DNA of 64,000 bases from JAQIBY01 sp051747965 (GCA_051747965.1 JBNJGS010000003.1:11974-75973); one strand, 5' to 3'; shown: positions 26,545-35,685, numbered from the stretch's first letter. Notes: generated by a model from the sequence alone, not told the origin. Numbers and translations: made by a program.

Positions 26545-27219
26545 TTATTCTGATTTCTCTTCAGCAGCTTCATTTTCAGCTCCTTCTTCACCTTCAGCAG
26601 CTTCGCCTTCAACTCCTTCTTCTTCCTCTTCTTCACCTTCGGCAGCTTCAGCAGCTTCAGCTTCAAGTTCAGCGATACCACGAACAGCTACGATACCTAC
26701 AACAGATACAGAATCTTTTTCCAGGATTTCAGCATTTTTAAATTCAAGGTCGGCCACTTTCACACTGTCACCAATATCAAGCGGAGTTACATCAATCAAA
26801 ATTTCCTCGGGCATATCCTTTGGCAGGGCACGCAATTTGAGGTAACGGTAGTCCTGCTTTCTCACACCACCTTTTTTCACACCTTCTGAGAGACCTTCAA
26901 TATGAACGGGAATCAACATATCAAGCAATTCACCTTCTTTGATTTCATAGAAATCAATGTGCATGACAACATCAGTCACCGGATGGAACTGATAATCCTG
27001 CATGATGGCCTGATAGGTTTTGTCACCAACTTCGAGGTTTACATAATACACATTGGGTGTATAGAGTAAGTGCCTGAAAGAATTGACCGGAGCATGGAAA
27101 TGTACAATTTCTTCGCCTCCGTAGAGCACACAGGGTACTTCACCATCTTTTCTCAATTTTCTGGTTGCAGATTTGCCCAGTGCTTTTCTTTCTTGTGTTT
27201 TGATTGTAATTGTTTTCAT
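26545..27219 (-). CDS. rplY: 50S ribosomal protein L25, Ctc-type
   Basis: 224 residues. The N-terminal 5S-rRNA-binding domain has KTQERKALGKSATRKLRKDGEVPCVLYGG; the second TL5/Ctc domain has VTDVVMHIDFYEI and LIPVHIEGLSEGVKKGG. The last 45 residues are almost only Glu, Ala and Gly, a disordered acidic tail that is frequent in Bacteroidota. Upstream is a -7 box with a leader of about 60 bases. It heads the rplY-pth-psd operon. Confidence 0.95.
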   Translation of the reverse strand: MKTITIKTQERKALGKSATRKLRKDGEVPCVLYGGEEIVHFHAPVNSFRHLLYTPNVYYVNLEVGDKTYQAIMQDYQFHPVTDVVMHIDFYEIKEGELLDMLIPVHIEGLSEGVKKGGVRKQDYRYLKLRALPKDMPEEILIDVTPLDIGDSVKVADLEFKNAEILEKDSVSVVGIVAVRGIAELEAEAAEAAEGEEEEEEGVEGEAAEGEEGAENEAAEEKSE

Positions 27220-27287
27220 AATTCGTTGTTTGAGTGCTACTTGGATTATCTCATCCCCATCACACGGTTAACAAAATTTTCGGGCTG

Positions 27288-27295
27288 CAAATATA
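27288..27295 (-). promoter_or_regulatory. -7 box for rplY operon
   Basis: TATATTTG on the minus strand matches TAnnTTTG, about 70 bases before the rplY ATG. Confidence 0.5.
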
Positions 27296-27331
27296 GGAAA
27301 CTTCCCTGAAAATAAAAGCTTAGTGCAGCAA

Positions 27332-28279
27332 TTATTTTGTCTTTTTCATAAATACAGAGCTGATAGACTGATGTGTATATACTTTGCGGATAACATCAGC
27401 AAACAAATTGGCAATTGGCAAGACAGTAATTTTGTCTGATTGTTGTTTCAGCGGGATTGAATCGGTAACCACCACCTCGCGGAGTTCCGAATTTTCAATT
27501 CTGTCATAAGCCGGTCCGGACAATACAGCATGAGTGGCGATGGCCCGTACGGATCTGGCACCTTTGTCCAGCATCATGCTGGCTGCCTGAGTCACTGTTC
27601 CGGCAGTATCAATCATATCATCAACAATAATGACATTTTTATCTTTCACTTCACCAATGATGCGCAGCTCAGAAACCTGATTGGCTTTTTCTCTTGCTTT
27701 GTGACAAATCACCATGGGGCAGTCCAGGAATTTTGAATAGGCATTGGCACGTTTGGTACCACCCATATCCGGTGATGCAATAACAATATCATCAAGCTTC
27801 ATTTCTTCAATAAAATCCACAAATAATGCAGAGGCATAAACGTGATCAACGGGAACATTAAAGAATCCCTGAATCTGGTCAGCATGCAGGTCCATGGTCA
27901 GCACCCTGTCAATGCCGGAAGCTGCAAGCAGGTCTGCCACAAGCTTTGCGCCGATTGACACCCTTGGTTTATCCTTTCTGTCCTGGCGTGCAAAGCCAAA
28001 GTAAGGAATGACGACATTCACCTTGTAAGCAGAAGCTCTACGGGCAGCGTCGACCATTAGAAGCAATTCAAACAAATTTGATACCGGCGGAAAGGTTGAC
28101 TGAATGATAAACACCTGATGGCCTCTGACTGTTTCATCAAGGCTGGGCAGGAATTCGCCATCACTGAAAGTAAGCAGAGTGGACTTACCGAGTTCAGCAC
28201 CGTAAGCTGAAACAATTTCTTCAGCAATTCCGCGCGAAGCCTGACCGGAAAAGAATTTAATAGGAGAGTCTATAGACAT
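27332..28279 (-). CDS. prs: Ribose-phosphate pyrophosphokinase
   Basis: 315 residues, the normal length. It makes PRPP from ribose 5-phosphate and ATP for purine, pyrimidine, histidine and NAD synthesis. FSDGEFLPSLDETVRGHQVFI, PYFGFARQDRKDKPR, MDLHADQIQGFF and the PRPP loop VIIVDDMIDTAGTV are all present. It has its own promoter and is followed by the rplY promoter region. purS and nadE elsewhere in the window belong to pathways that use its product or related nucleotides. Confidence 0.97.
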   Translation of the reverse strand: MSIDSPIKFFSGQASRGIAEEIVSAYGAELGKSTLLTFSDGEFLPSLDETVRGHQVFIIQSTFPPVSNLFELLLMVDAARRASAYKVNVVIPYFGFARQDRKDKPRVSIGAKLVADLLAASGIDRVLTMDLHADQIQGFFNVPVDHVYASALFVDFIEEMKLDDIVIASPDMGGTKRANAYSKFLDCPMVICHKAREKANQVSELRIIGEVKDKNVIIVDDMIDTAGTVTQAASMMLDKGARSVRAIATHAVLSGPAYDRIENSELREVVVTDSIPLKQQSDKITVLPIANLFADVIRKVYTHQSISSVFMKKTK

Positions 28280-28304
28280 GACGATTGTTTTGTTTTGTTC
28301 GTTG

Positions 28305-28336
28305 CAAAATTAGAATTTCATTTCGCATGACAGAAA
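28305..28336 (-). promoter_or_regulatory. Promoter for prs
   Basis: On the minus strand TTTC (28333-28336) is followed after 20 bases by TAATTTTG (28305-28312), a full -7 match and a one-mismatch -33 box. The predicted leader is about 20 bases. Confidence 0.6.
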
Positions 28337-28341
28337 TATAT

Positions 28342-28965
28342 TTATAAAAACTTGTTGACAGGTATTTCATTGTTCAGCCGATGAATTTCGCTCAGTACCT
28401 GCCGGCACCCTGCTTTCGTCTTAGCAGAGGTGACAAAATGGGCAGGCAATGCTTCCCAACTGTCTTTCAACACATCAAACATATTGTCCTTCAACTTGCC
28501 TTGTTGGGTTGATGACAACTTATCTGTCTTTGTAAATACCAAATAAAACGGCACCTGCATCTCCCCAAGCCGGTTAATGAACTCAATATCCGCTTTTTGG
28601 GGCGGGATGCGGGAATCTATCAAAACAAACATAGCCACCAGGTTGGGCCGCTCTGACAGATAATCTGATATTATTTTGTCAAACAATTTTCTTTCTGATT
28701 TGGAGCGTTTGGCATAACCATAACCAGGCAAATCCACCAAATACCATGCATTGTTCACAACAAAATGATTAATCAGCCGGGTTTTTCCGGGTGTGGAGGA
28801 GATTTTTGCGATATTCCTGCGATTTGACAAAGCATTGATTAAAGATGATTTTCCCACATTAGACCTCCCGATAAAGGCATATTCATGCCGGTCAGGTGCA
28901 GGACACTGCTCAATTTTCTCACTGCTTTTGACAAATTCAATTTGCTTTATTTTATCCTTACTCAT
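28342..28965 (-). CDS. engB: Ribosome biogenesis GTPase EngB (YihA)
   Basis: 207 residues from the ATG at 28965 (MSKDKIKQIEF), which overlaps the previous stop as ATGAGTAA; a longer N-terminus would run far into the upstream gene. G1 is GRSNVGKSS, G2 SSTPGKTR, G3 DLPGYGYAK, G4 TKTDK and G5 TSAKT. EngB-type GTPases act in 50S subunit assembly and are usually essential. It is the last gene of an operon of three envelope proteins, an unusual placement. Confidence 0.95.
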   Translation of the reverse strand: MSKDKIKQIEFVKSSEKIEQCPAPDRHEYAFIGRSNVGKSSLINALSNRRNIAKISSTPGKTRLINHFVVNNAWYLVDLPGYGYAKRSKSERKLFDKIISDYLSERPNLVAMFVLIDSRIPPQKADIEFINRLGEMQVPFYLVFTKTDKLSSTQQGKLKDNMFDVLKDSWEALPAHFVTSAKTKAGCRQVLSEIHRLNNEIPVNKFL

Positions 28966-29731
28966 TGATATAGACTGTATTAAAAGATAGTTTTCCGTCC
29001 TGATAGTGATAAATTCTGTATGAGGCCTGTCTCCCCCAAAATCCTGCCACAGAGGAAGCAACATACACCGGCACAGAGTCCAGCCAGTGAAACTCGTTGC
29101 GGTGAAAATGGCCGCATATCACAGCCTCAACACCATATTGATTCAGAATATCCGACCACCACACGCGTTCGGATTCCGGCCAGCTTTCATGCGTGGCATT
29201 GTTGTAAAAATCAATCACTGATGGCTGATGATGACAAACAATCACCGGTCTGTGGCTGTACATTTCCATGCTGTATTCAAACCATGTTTTCTGCTGCTGG
29301 TAATCAGGCAGGCTTGTATCTGCATGCGGGATTGAATAATACATAAGAAAAACAACAGAATCCACGGAAAACACATGATTCAGCCCGCCAACATAATCCT
29401 GATAAAAAGCCTGGTGCTCATCATATCGTTCAGGCAACAAATCGTGATTTCCGGGCAGAAATTTTACCGGATCATGAAACGCATCTCTGAATTCCCGGAA
29501 ACTTTGACGGGCCTGCGGTTCATGGATGTTGTCCTGAAAAACATCGCCCGTTACAATGACAGCACGCAAGTCAAAAGGCAGGTTATTTACGGATTCTGCC
29601 ACTTTCATACTGATCTCATCATGGTTTTTGTAACCCAGATGGGTATCGCTGATTTGCACAAAGTAAAAATCCTGTGTCCGGGCTCCAAAGGCCAGAATCA
29701 TCAATATGCCAGCCAAAAATAATGTTTTCAT
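28958..29731 (-). CDS. Secreted metallophosphoesterase
   Basis: 257 residues with a signal peptide (LAGILMILAFGARTQ). All five calcineurin-like metal motifs are visible: QISDTHLG, VTGDVFQD, LPGNHD, VCHHQPS and CGHFHRNEF. It is a periplasmic or surface phosphoesterase of unknown substrate. The start overlaps the previous stop by ATGA and the end overlaps engB, so all four genes of this stretch are translationally coupled. Confidence 0.9.
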   Translation of the reverse strand: MKTLFLAGILMILAFGARTQDFYFVQISDTHLGYKNHDEISMKVAESVNNLPFDLRAVIVTGDVFQDNIHEPQARQSFREFRDAFHDPVKFLPGNHDLLPERYDEHQAFYQDYVGGLNHVFSVDSVVFLMYYSIPHADTSLPDYQQQKTWFEYSMEMYSHRPVIVCHHQPSVIDFYNNATHESWPESERVWWSDILNQYGVEAVICGHFHRNEFHWLDSVPVYVASSVAGFWGRQASYRIYHYQDGKLSFNTVYINE

Positions 29732-31071
29732 TGGATATCATTTATCATGTAAACAAGTTGATTCATGTTGAGGGGTTTGCCTATGATGGTTTTATCTTCA
29801 TCAATCAGGAGCATGGTTGGTGTTGCATAAAGATGGAAAGTTTCAGCAAGCTCACTGTCCCATCCCTGAAAATCAGACCAGACAGGCCAGGGCAAACCGG
29901 CATTTTTCAGATAGGACTTAAGTGCTGATGCATTTGTATCAAGAGAGAAACTTATCACATCAATATTTTTTTCACTGAGCCGTGGATAAATCTCTTTTAA
30001 TGCCTGATTCATTTGTTTACAATGCCCACACCATGTTGCCCAGAAGACCAGAAGGGTTTTATCATGCACATGTTCGTAAAACTGCACCGGCTCTCCGTCA
30101 GTATCTGTAGTAATAAAATCAGGAACCTCTGCCCCGTTGTGATATTCTGAATAAAAAGACAATCTGTTTTCAAGTTTTCCCTGCGTTTTATTACAGTTAT
30201 CTGCATAATTATTGACAAGATACATGATCAGATTTTCCATTTCATACTGTTCGAACCCCTCCATCAGGTATATCATGGCATAATCATACACGGGATTTTT
30301 GGCCGGGATGAAGGCAAAAATACTATCTATAGCCTGTTTCAGAGCCTGGCTTTGTCTCACTTTTCCGGCATCAGGCTTACTGTACAATGACAGGTAGTCG
30401 ATAAGTTTTCTTGCGTAAGCATCAGAATTGAGCAAGAGACTGTCTTCCCAGTTTTTTTCAGCCACGGTTTTTATGTTAATTTCCCTGGAATCATTCAGAT
30501 AAGCCTCCCTGGGATTTTCATAAAGAAACCTCAGATACCTGGTTACAAAAGCCTCCGGCATCTTTTCTTCCAGCTCATCTATCAAGCCCTGTTCCTCTTT
30601 ATAGATATCAATAAGGGCTTTTTCACTCAGGGAAATAAGCCGGTCGGTTTCCGGATAGTCTCTGACAAAATCCTGCAGTGCAATTTTTTTGCTTTGATTC
30701 TCATCCAGCATTTGATAAAACCTGTACAGTTTTTTATTTTGACCGGATTCCAGGATTTCAAGTGTTTCAACGGGTGCATCGGCTATGGTTCTGAATTTCA
30801 CATTTTCGCAGCCAAGAATAAACTCAAGCCATTCATTATCATTCAGGTACAGGCGATAAAGTCCTTTTGGCTTTGCCGTATCCATATGATACAGGAAACG
30901 GTTATCCTCATCGGCATAAATAGTATCCACCACCCTGACATTGTCACCAAAATGCTCACACAATAAAAACTGCTGCGTTCCGGCATGAATGATTTCTCCT
31001 TCAAATTTTGTCTGGGCTGAGGCCGTGAACAAAACCAGACCCAACACAAATGTCAATACAAATTTCATCAT
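29728..31071 (-). CDS. TlpA-like periplasmic thioredoxin with long N-terminal domain
   Basis: 447 residues from the ATG at 31071 that precedes the signal peptide MKFVLTFVLGLVLFTASAQ. An ATG at 31140 overlaps the upstream stop as TGATG and is a real alternative. Residues about 20-310 form a DUF4369-like/helical region (GLYRLYLNDNEWLEFILG); the C-terminal 130 residues are a TlpA/AhpC thioredoxin fold with the redox pair in FWATWCGHCKQM, and the cis-Pro in YATPTMLL. It probably reduces or shuffles disulfides in the periplasm. The upstream gene product has many cysteines and may be a client (inference). Confidence 0.88.
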   Translation of the reverse strand: MMKFVLTFVLGLVLFTASAQTKFEGEIIHAGTQQFLLCEHFGDNVRVVDTIYADEDNRFLYHMDTAKPKGLYRLYLNDNEWLEFILGCENVKFRTIADAPVETLEILESGQNKKLYRFYQMLDENQSKKIALQDFVRDYPETDRLISLSEKALIDIYKEEQGLIDELEEKMPEAFVTRYLRFLYENPREAYLNDSREINIKTVAEKNWEDSLLLNSDAYARKLIDYLSLYSKPDAGKVRQSQALKQAIDSIFAFIPAKNPVYDYAMIYLMEGFEQYEMENLIMYLVNNYADNCNKTQGKLENRLSFYSEYHNGAEVPDFITTDTDGEPVQFYEHVHDKTLLVFWATWCGHCKQMNQALKEIYPRLSEKNIDVISFSLDTNASALKSYLKNAGLPWPVWSDFQGWDSELAETFHLYATPTMLLIDEDKTIIGKPLNMNQLVYMINDIQ

Positions 31072-31139
31072 ATCATTATAAACATTTGGTCTTTTCGCCT
31101 GTGGCATGGCGTTTACCTCTGATTGTTCTTTTTTTGTCA

Positions 31140-33581
31140 TCAATTTCGTTTACATGCTCCGCAGTATATTTCCTTCACCTTATCATTCACAAACACCTGC
31201 GTAGGAAATGAATTTTCGCCTTTAAACATTGAACAGAATCGTTCAGGGTCCATATCTCTTGCCCTTGCCAGTGCCATTACAAAACGATGTGAATGCAGTT
31301 TGTGCTCCACTTTTGAGCACAGGCTAATGTATGTAAAGAGCAACTCCGGAAACACTTTTTCGTGATCCACATAGGGGTCAAGCAAATCATACGCATAATG
31401 ATAATCACCATGATTGAGGTAAACGGATGCCAGCTTGAGAGAATTTTGCCAGTTCACCTCATCAAAATTAATGATATCCTTAATGGTTTCAAGACTTTTT
31501 TCCACCACGGGATGATCTCCTCCAAGCGAATCCTGAAAAACATCCATCAGTTTGTACTGTAATTCAATATTCAATAAATCAACTTGTTTTTTGGGCAATT
31601 CATAATTATAGAGGTAATCAATTTCGTCCTGCAGTTCATCCCTGACATACTGGTCGGTAACATCATTGAGAAGCACTCCTGTGTAAAGCCTGTTGTAATA
31701 CGTATACGGATTGTCTTCATCAAGTTCCCAGAGTTGATTGATCTCGGCCTGATATGCAGAATCAATCATATCGTCATAGACCATCTTTTCCATACAAATT
31801 TTGTTCATATTCAGGCCGATATAGTCCTCTCCTTCAGGGATTTTCATTTTCTCAACCGCCTTTTTGCCATAATTCCCGTCGGCTACCTCTTCATACATGT
31901 ATTTTTGGATGGACAATGCTTTGGCAGGATTGTCGGCCTCAATGGCTTTGTTAAACTGGTCAACCACATAGTTTTCTTCTTTATCGCCGGATATATCATA
32001 AGTTATCCAGACAGTAACATCAGCATACCGGTGATTTTCAAGAATTGGCTCCAGCTTTTTGGCAAGTCCTTCGGACCGTATGTATTGTATGGCTTCAGAC
32101 ATGGACATACCGGCCATTTTTTCCCACTCTGTATCTTTAACATCCCTTTTAAAGTCTTCCCAGTTGGGTGCGGTTGTCACTGAATCGATGATGCTTGCAT
32201 TCTGATTTTCACGCAAGGCGGATACAATGCTTTCAGCCCTTCTTTCCTGCAGTGTCTGATTGGCTTCAACACTACCTTCAAGGGATGAAAATGCAGCTAC
32301 ATGGACTTTATTGATGATGAAATCAGGCTCGTTCAATGTATTGATGACTGGTTGAATGTCCTCAATTTTGTAGGTATATTTATTTCTCTCAAAAGGAATT
32401 CTGAATTCCAGTTTATTTGTTGTTGCAGCAGGTTCATATGCCGGCACATCTTTTGGAACAATGGTGTCCGGCAGGAGACTGATTTTCTGACTGTATTCAT
32501 AGCCGGCATCATATGCAAAAGAGGGGGGCAGGTTATAACACACATGTTTATCCTGGAGTATCATCAGATTGAGTTCTACGTCTTCCGGATTGAGAGATTC
32601 CGGGAATTCTCCCAAAACAACTTCCAGTTTTGTGACTCGTTTGCGTTTACCTTCAGCGGGAGCCTGATTTTTTTTGTACATTTTTTTGCTGTACACGGGT
32701 TTGAGCATAATACCCCGGTTAACCAGGCTGTAATCCACAATGTTGGATTTTTCACAATCGTTGAACTGGGATTTTCTGACGATATCAACGGCAAGCCCGT
32801 CTTTTTTACCCCTGATGAGACGTTTAAATCTTCTGAGGTCATTGAATTTGAAAACAATTTGTCCATTTTCGTTGATGCTAAGCCCTTTTTGCAAATCAAT
32901 GATATCGGGGAAATATCTGGTACAATTCCGGCAGGTTCTGTATTTGTAGCCTTCTATGCCCCATCTCCAAAAAGGGAACAACCCTCCGGTTGATATTTCA
33001 GGATCCATTTCGTCAATGCGGTATGCTCCTGCATTGCGTGTCATGTAGTTACCCAGCATAAATGACACATAGACTTTCTTTCCTCTTTCTCCCATAGAGC
33101 TGCCAACCCCGGCAAGAAAATATTGCTGTCTTCTTAACAGGCGCATGGTTCTGGTGCTTGACGACCAATTCATTACAATGCCACGGGCTATTTCCCTGTA
33201 GGTGTAGAATGAGTCAGTAGTTCTGATATTGTATCGCATAACAATCTCATCTCCAATACCCGAGCCGCCATGGAATTTCAATCTTGACTCCACATCTTCA
33301 CTTTCACCAATGTTGGTATTGGCACGACCTTCTTCGCCCATTTCAGCAGCATGATGTCGGGCAATTTTGGTCAAAAACGGACTGGTTTCAAAGCCTTCCA
33401 GGTCGATGGAATCCATCAGCATATTCATTTCCTGAAAAACAACTTCAGAAAGCAAGGCAAAATCAAATTGATCCGGGTTTACTTTTTCATCGGAATTTTG
33501 GAATTCACCGATTATTTTTTCCTGAGCAATGCCTGTGAAAGCAAACATTACAGCAAAGATTAAAACATACAATCTCCTCAT
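31140..33581 (-). CDS. Secreted fusion of CAP-like and OmpA-like domains
   Basis: 813 residues with a signal peptide (LIFAVMFAFTGIAQ). Residues about 40-190 look like a CAP/SCP domain: IARHHAAEMGEE, a GDEIV block like the GENI motif, MNWSSSTRTMRLL, then AGVGSSM and a closing VYVSFMLG. A cysteine cluster follows (YRTCRNCTRYFPD). Residues about 400-545 resemble an OmpA-like peptidoglycan-binding fold (VAAFSSLEGSVEANQTLQERRAESI). The last 270 residues are helical and end in FCSMF...YCGACKRN, with a CxxC. It is a probable envelope protein bound to the cell wall. The domain calls are by eye; function is unknown. Confidence 0.72.
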   Translation of the reverse strand: MRRLYVLIFAVMFAFTGIAQEKIIGEFQNSDEKVNPDQFDFALLSEVVFQEMNMLMDSIDLEGFETSPFLTKIARHHAAEMGEEGRANTNIGESEDVESRLKFHGGSGIGDEIVMRYNIRTTDSFYTYREIARGIVMNWSSSTRTMRLLRRQQYFLAGVGSSMGERGKKVYVSFMLGNYMTRNAGAYRIDEMDPEISTGGLFPFWRWGIEGYKYRTCRNCTRYFPDIIDLQKGLSINENGQIVFKFNDLRRFKRLIRGKKDGLAVDIVRKSQFNDCEKSNIVDYSLVNRGIMLKPVYSKKMYKKNQAPAEGKRKRVTKLEVVLGEFPESLNPEDVELNLMILQDKHVCYNLPPSFAYDAGYEYSQKISLLPDTIVPKDVPAYEPAATTNKLEFRIPFERNKYTYKIEDIQPVINTLNEPDFIINKVHVAAFSSLEGSVEANQTLQERRAESIVSALRENQNASIIDSVTTAPNWEDFKRDVKDTEWEKMAGMSMSEAIQYIRSEGLAKKLEPILENHRYADVTVWITYDISGDKEENYVVDQFNKAIEADNPAKALSIQKYMYEEVADGNYGKKAVEKMKIPEGEDYIGLNMNKICMEKMVYDDMIDSAYQAEINQLWELDEDNPYTYYNRLYTGVLLNDVTDQYVRDELQDEIDYLYNYELPKKQVDLLNIELQYKLMDVFQDSLGGDHPVVEKSLETIKDIINFDEVNWQNSLKLASVYLNHGDYHYAYDLLDPYVDHEKVFPELLFTYISLCSKVEHKLHSHRFVMALARARDMDPERFCSMFKGENSFPTQVFVNDKVKEIYCGACKRN

Positions 33582-33655
33582 GGTCCAATAGCTTAAGATG
33601 GTTAAAAAAAGAACCCTCTAATGTAATAATTTTTTTCAGTTACTAAAACCCTTTG

Positions 33656-33663
33656 TACCTTTG
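33656..33663 (+). promoter_or_regulatory. -7 box for hslR operon
   Basis: TACCTTTG matches TAnnTTTG, 24 bases before the chosen start at 33688. It supports that start over the upstream in-frame TTG at 33661, which would lie within the -7 box. Confidence 0.55.
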
Positions 33664-33687
33664 ATTTCAGAAAACACGATTCTTTCT

Positions 33688-34065
33688 ATGGAAAAGGCAG
33701 TCAGAATAGATAAGTTTTTATGGTCTGTACGCTTGTTTAAAACACGCAGCAAAGCCACCGAGGCATGCAAAAAGAAGCAGGTATTGCTGAATGATGAGCC
33801 TGTAAAGCCATCTGTCAAAATTACCGCCGGCAACAATATTGAAATCAAAAGACCGCCAATCATCCGTAGTTATTTTATTAAACATATTCTTGATTCACGT
33901 GTTTCAGCAAAGCTTGTTCCTGACTATCTGGAAGAAACCACACCCGAATCTGAGTTTGACAAGCTCCGAAAAGCCAGGGAAACCGGAATAGTGCGTGCTC
34001 AGGGAAAAGGGCGACCGACAAAAAAAGAAAGAAGACAATTAGATAATCTCAATCCATACAAATGA
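33688..34065 (+). CDS. hslR: S4-domain heat-shock RNA-binding protein (Hsp15 type)
   Basis: 125 residues from the ATG at 33688. The S4 RNA-binding fold spans residues about 4-60 (VRIDKFLWSVRLFKTRSKATEACKK; VLLNDEPVKPSVKITAGN). The basic C-terminus (GRPTKKERRQLDNL) is typical. Hsp15 binds stalled 50S subunits carrying peptidyl-tRNA and recycles them. It overlaps the next gene by ATGA, so the two are co-translated. Confidence 0.92.
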   Translation: MEKAVRIDKFLWSVRLFKTRSKATEACKKKQVLLNDEPVKPSVKITAGNNIEIKRPPIIRSYFIKHILDSRVSAKLVPDYLEETTPESEFDKLRKARETGIVRAQGKGRPTKKERRQLDNLNPYK

Positions 34066-34610
34066 TAATAGCGAAACAAAAAAAACAGGAGAATATTGCC
34101 GAATATGTCCTTTATATGTGGCAGATAGAAGATTTGCTCAGGGCACTGAAGTTTGACGAGAAGCTGATTGAGGAGCAACTTGTTGAACAGTATAATGTTC
34201 CGGAAAACGAAAAAACGGAGATCAGAAACTGGTATAAGGGTCTTGTCTGGCAGATGACCGATGAGGATATCCGGGATAAAGGCCATTTACAGTTTGTCAA
34301 CAACCAGGTAAATGATTTGAATGAGCATCATCTATACCTGATGCAGGCAGAGGATGAAGAAACATATCATCAGGTATTTGAAATGGCCCGGCCAAACCTG
34401 GTAGCATTCAGGGAAAAAGCCAAAGACACGGAATCAAATGACGTTCAACTTGCTTTTAATGCCTTGTATTCTCTGTTGGTTCTCCGGCTGCAGGCTAAAA
34501 AAATCAACAAAGAAACCGAGCAGGCCATGACGAGCTTTAGCAATTTCCTGGGTCTGCTGTCACAGAAATACAAAGATTTTCACAGCGGGGAGGAAGGTCT
34601 CAAAGCGTGA
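34062..34610 (+). CDS. DUF4924 family protein
   Basis: 182 residues, all-helical and acidic, without signal peptide or membrane helix. The start IIAKQKKQENIAEYVLYMWQIEDL and the block RNWYKGLVWQM are characteristic of this Bacteroidota-only family. No function is known. Its coupling to hslR suggests a ribosome- or stress-related role (inference). It ends 7 bases before the converging gldB-like gene. Confidence 0.85.
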   Translation: MIIAKQKKQENIAEYVLYMWQIEDLLRALKFDEKLIEEQLVEQYNVPENEKTEIRNWYKGLVWQMTDEDIRDKGHLQFVNNQVNDLNEHHLYLMQAEDEETYHQVFEMARPNLVAFREKAKDTESNDVQLAFNALYSLLVLRLQAKKINKETEQAMTSFSNFLGLLSQKYKDFHSGEEGLKA

Positions 34611-34617
34611 AAAACCA

Positions 34618-35652
34618 TCAGATTTTTGGCTGATACCGGGAACGATTAAGAATTTTCTGATAATCCGTTTCCTGCATTAATTCGGGCAAACTTACATCTT
34701 CAGATTTCATATAAGCTCTGACAATTTGCCATCCAATCCACACCCCGGTCCTGCCCGGTGAGTCATTGCCGAAGGCTGCAGTAAAAGGAGCCTCACCGGT
34801 ATATTTCCTTTGTTTCAGGTAATCTGTGGAATACAATAGCTCTTCGCTCACCATGTGTTGCCACATACTCTGTTCGAATTGCCGGCAATAGCTGATATCA
34901 CGGGCTGAATAACCGATTTTCAGGCTATCCGGCATTGCAGGAAACATGGCATCCAGAAAATACATCAGTTTACCCTGATAAATCATTTCAAAAACAAGGT
35001 AATCTGAGGAATCCTGATTAGGATATTCCATTTGGGCAAGTGCTTTCATACAATCCACAGGAATCATTTCCCTCTGCATATTCCGGACAGCATATTCCGG
35101 TATTTTCATCTTGGCATACAGTTCAGAATCAGCCCCAAGGTATTTATCCAAACCGATACCAATCAAGTTTTCATCCGTAACAACCGAATGATTGAAGCCT
35201 GCAACAAATGTCACAATTTCAGGAACTTCCTTCTCCGGAAAATAATACTTGTAATGCCTGAATCCTTCTTTCATGCTTGATTTCAAATCGCTGATATCAG
35301 AAAACTCCTTATCTGTGGCGGTTTTTGCCTGTTCAACAGTGTAATCTTCCAGAAAAGCCTCTAAATATTCGTAGAAATTTTTGTCCCCGGTATTGCCTAT
35401 CCGGATGATCTGCTCCGTAAATAAAAAGAAAAAACGCGGATATTTGTCCTCAAGTTCAGCCACATGAGATTCAAGGGGAGCATCATAATCAAAAAGGTCC
35501 TGATCAAACCTTTTTATTTCCATATCTACCTCAATGTCAGAAAGATTAACATCCAGCCTGCCGTTTTTATCAAAGAATACAAGGTACACAATCAACAAGC
35601 CAACCGTACCGGCCAACAGGACTAATAAAATATTTCGATGCCTTCGCTTCAT
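34618..35652 (-). CDS. gldB: GldB-like membrane-anchored protein
   Basis: 344 residues. An N-terminal anchor helix (ILLVLLAGTVGLLIVYLVFF) is followed by the GldB core with EIKRFDQDLFD, GEAPFTAAFGNDSPGRTGVWIGWQIV and a C-terminal DYQKILNRSRY. GldB is required for gliding in flavobacteria, but homologues also occur in non-gliders. Unlike classical GldB it has no lipobox cysteine, so it is anchored by the helix. It shares a 70-base divergent promoter region with the barrel gene. Confidence 0.85.
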   Translation of the reverse strand: MKRRHRNILLVLLAGTVGLLIVYLVFFDKNGRLDVNLSDIEVDMEIKRFDQDLFDYDAPLESHVAELEDKYPRFFFLFTEQIIRIGNTGDKNFYEYLEAFLEDYTVEQAKTATDKEFSDISDLKSSMKEGFRHYKYYFPEKEVPEIVTFVAGFNHSVVTDENLIGIGLDKYLGADSELYAKMKIPEYAVRNMQREMIPVDCMKALAQMEYPNQDSSDYLVFEMIYQGKLMYFLDAMFPAMPDSLKIGYSARDISYCRQFEQSMWQHMVSEELLYSTDYLKQRKYTGEAPFTAAFGNDSPGRTGVWIGWQIVRAYMKSEDVSLPELMQETDYQKILNRSRYQPKI

Positions 35653-35670
35653 GAAGCATTATTTTTTAGT

Positions 35671-35678
35671 TATATTTG
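35671..35678 (+). promoter_or_regulatory. -7 box for the beta-barrel gene
   Basis: TATATTTG matches TAnnTTTG; the predicted leader is about 40 bases. It lies within 10 bases of the oppositely directed gldB box. Confidence 0.5.
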
Positions 35679-35685
35679 CAATAAG

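Noticed and set aside
26545..26681. A longer peptidyl-tRNA hydrolase starting at 26681 with a Lys/Leu-rich N-terminus
   Set aside because: The extra 50 residues are the antisense-free frame shift of the acidic rplY tail; the GTG at 26528 gives the standard Pth start.
26049..26741. A 230-codon plus-strand frame rich in Gln and Leu
   Set aside because: It is the antisense of pth and the acidic rplY tail; the composition is explained by the GAA/GCA-rich opposite strand.
34618..35652. GldB as proof of gliding motility
   Set aside because: GldB homologues occur in non-gliding Bacteroidota and no other gliding genes are in the window.
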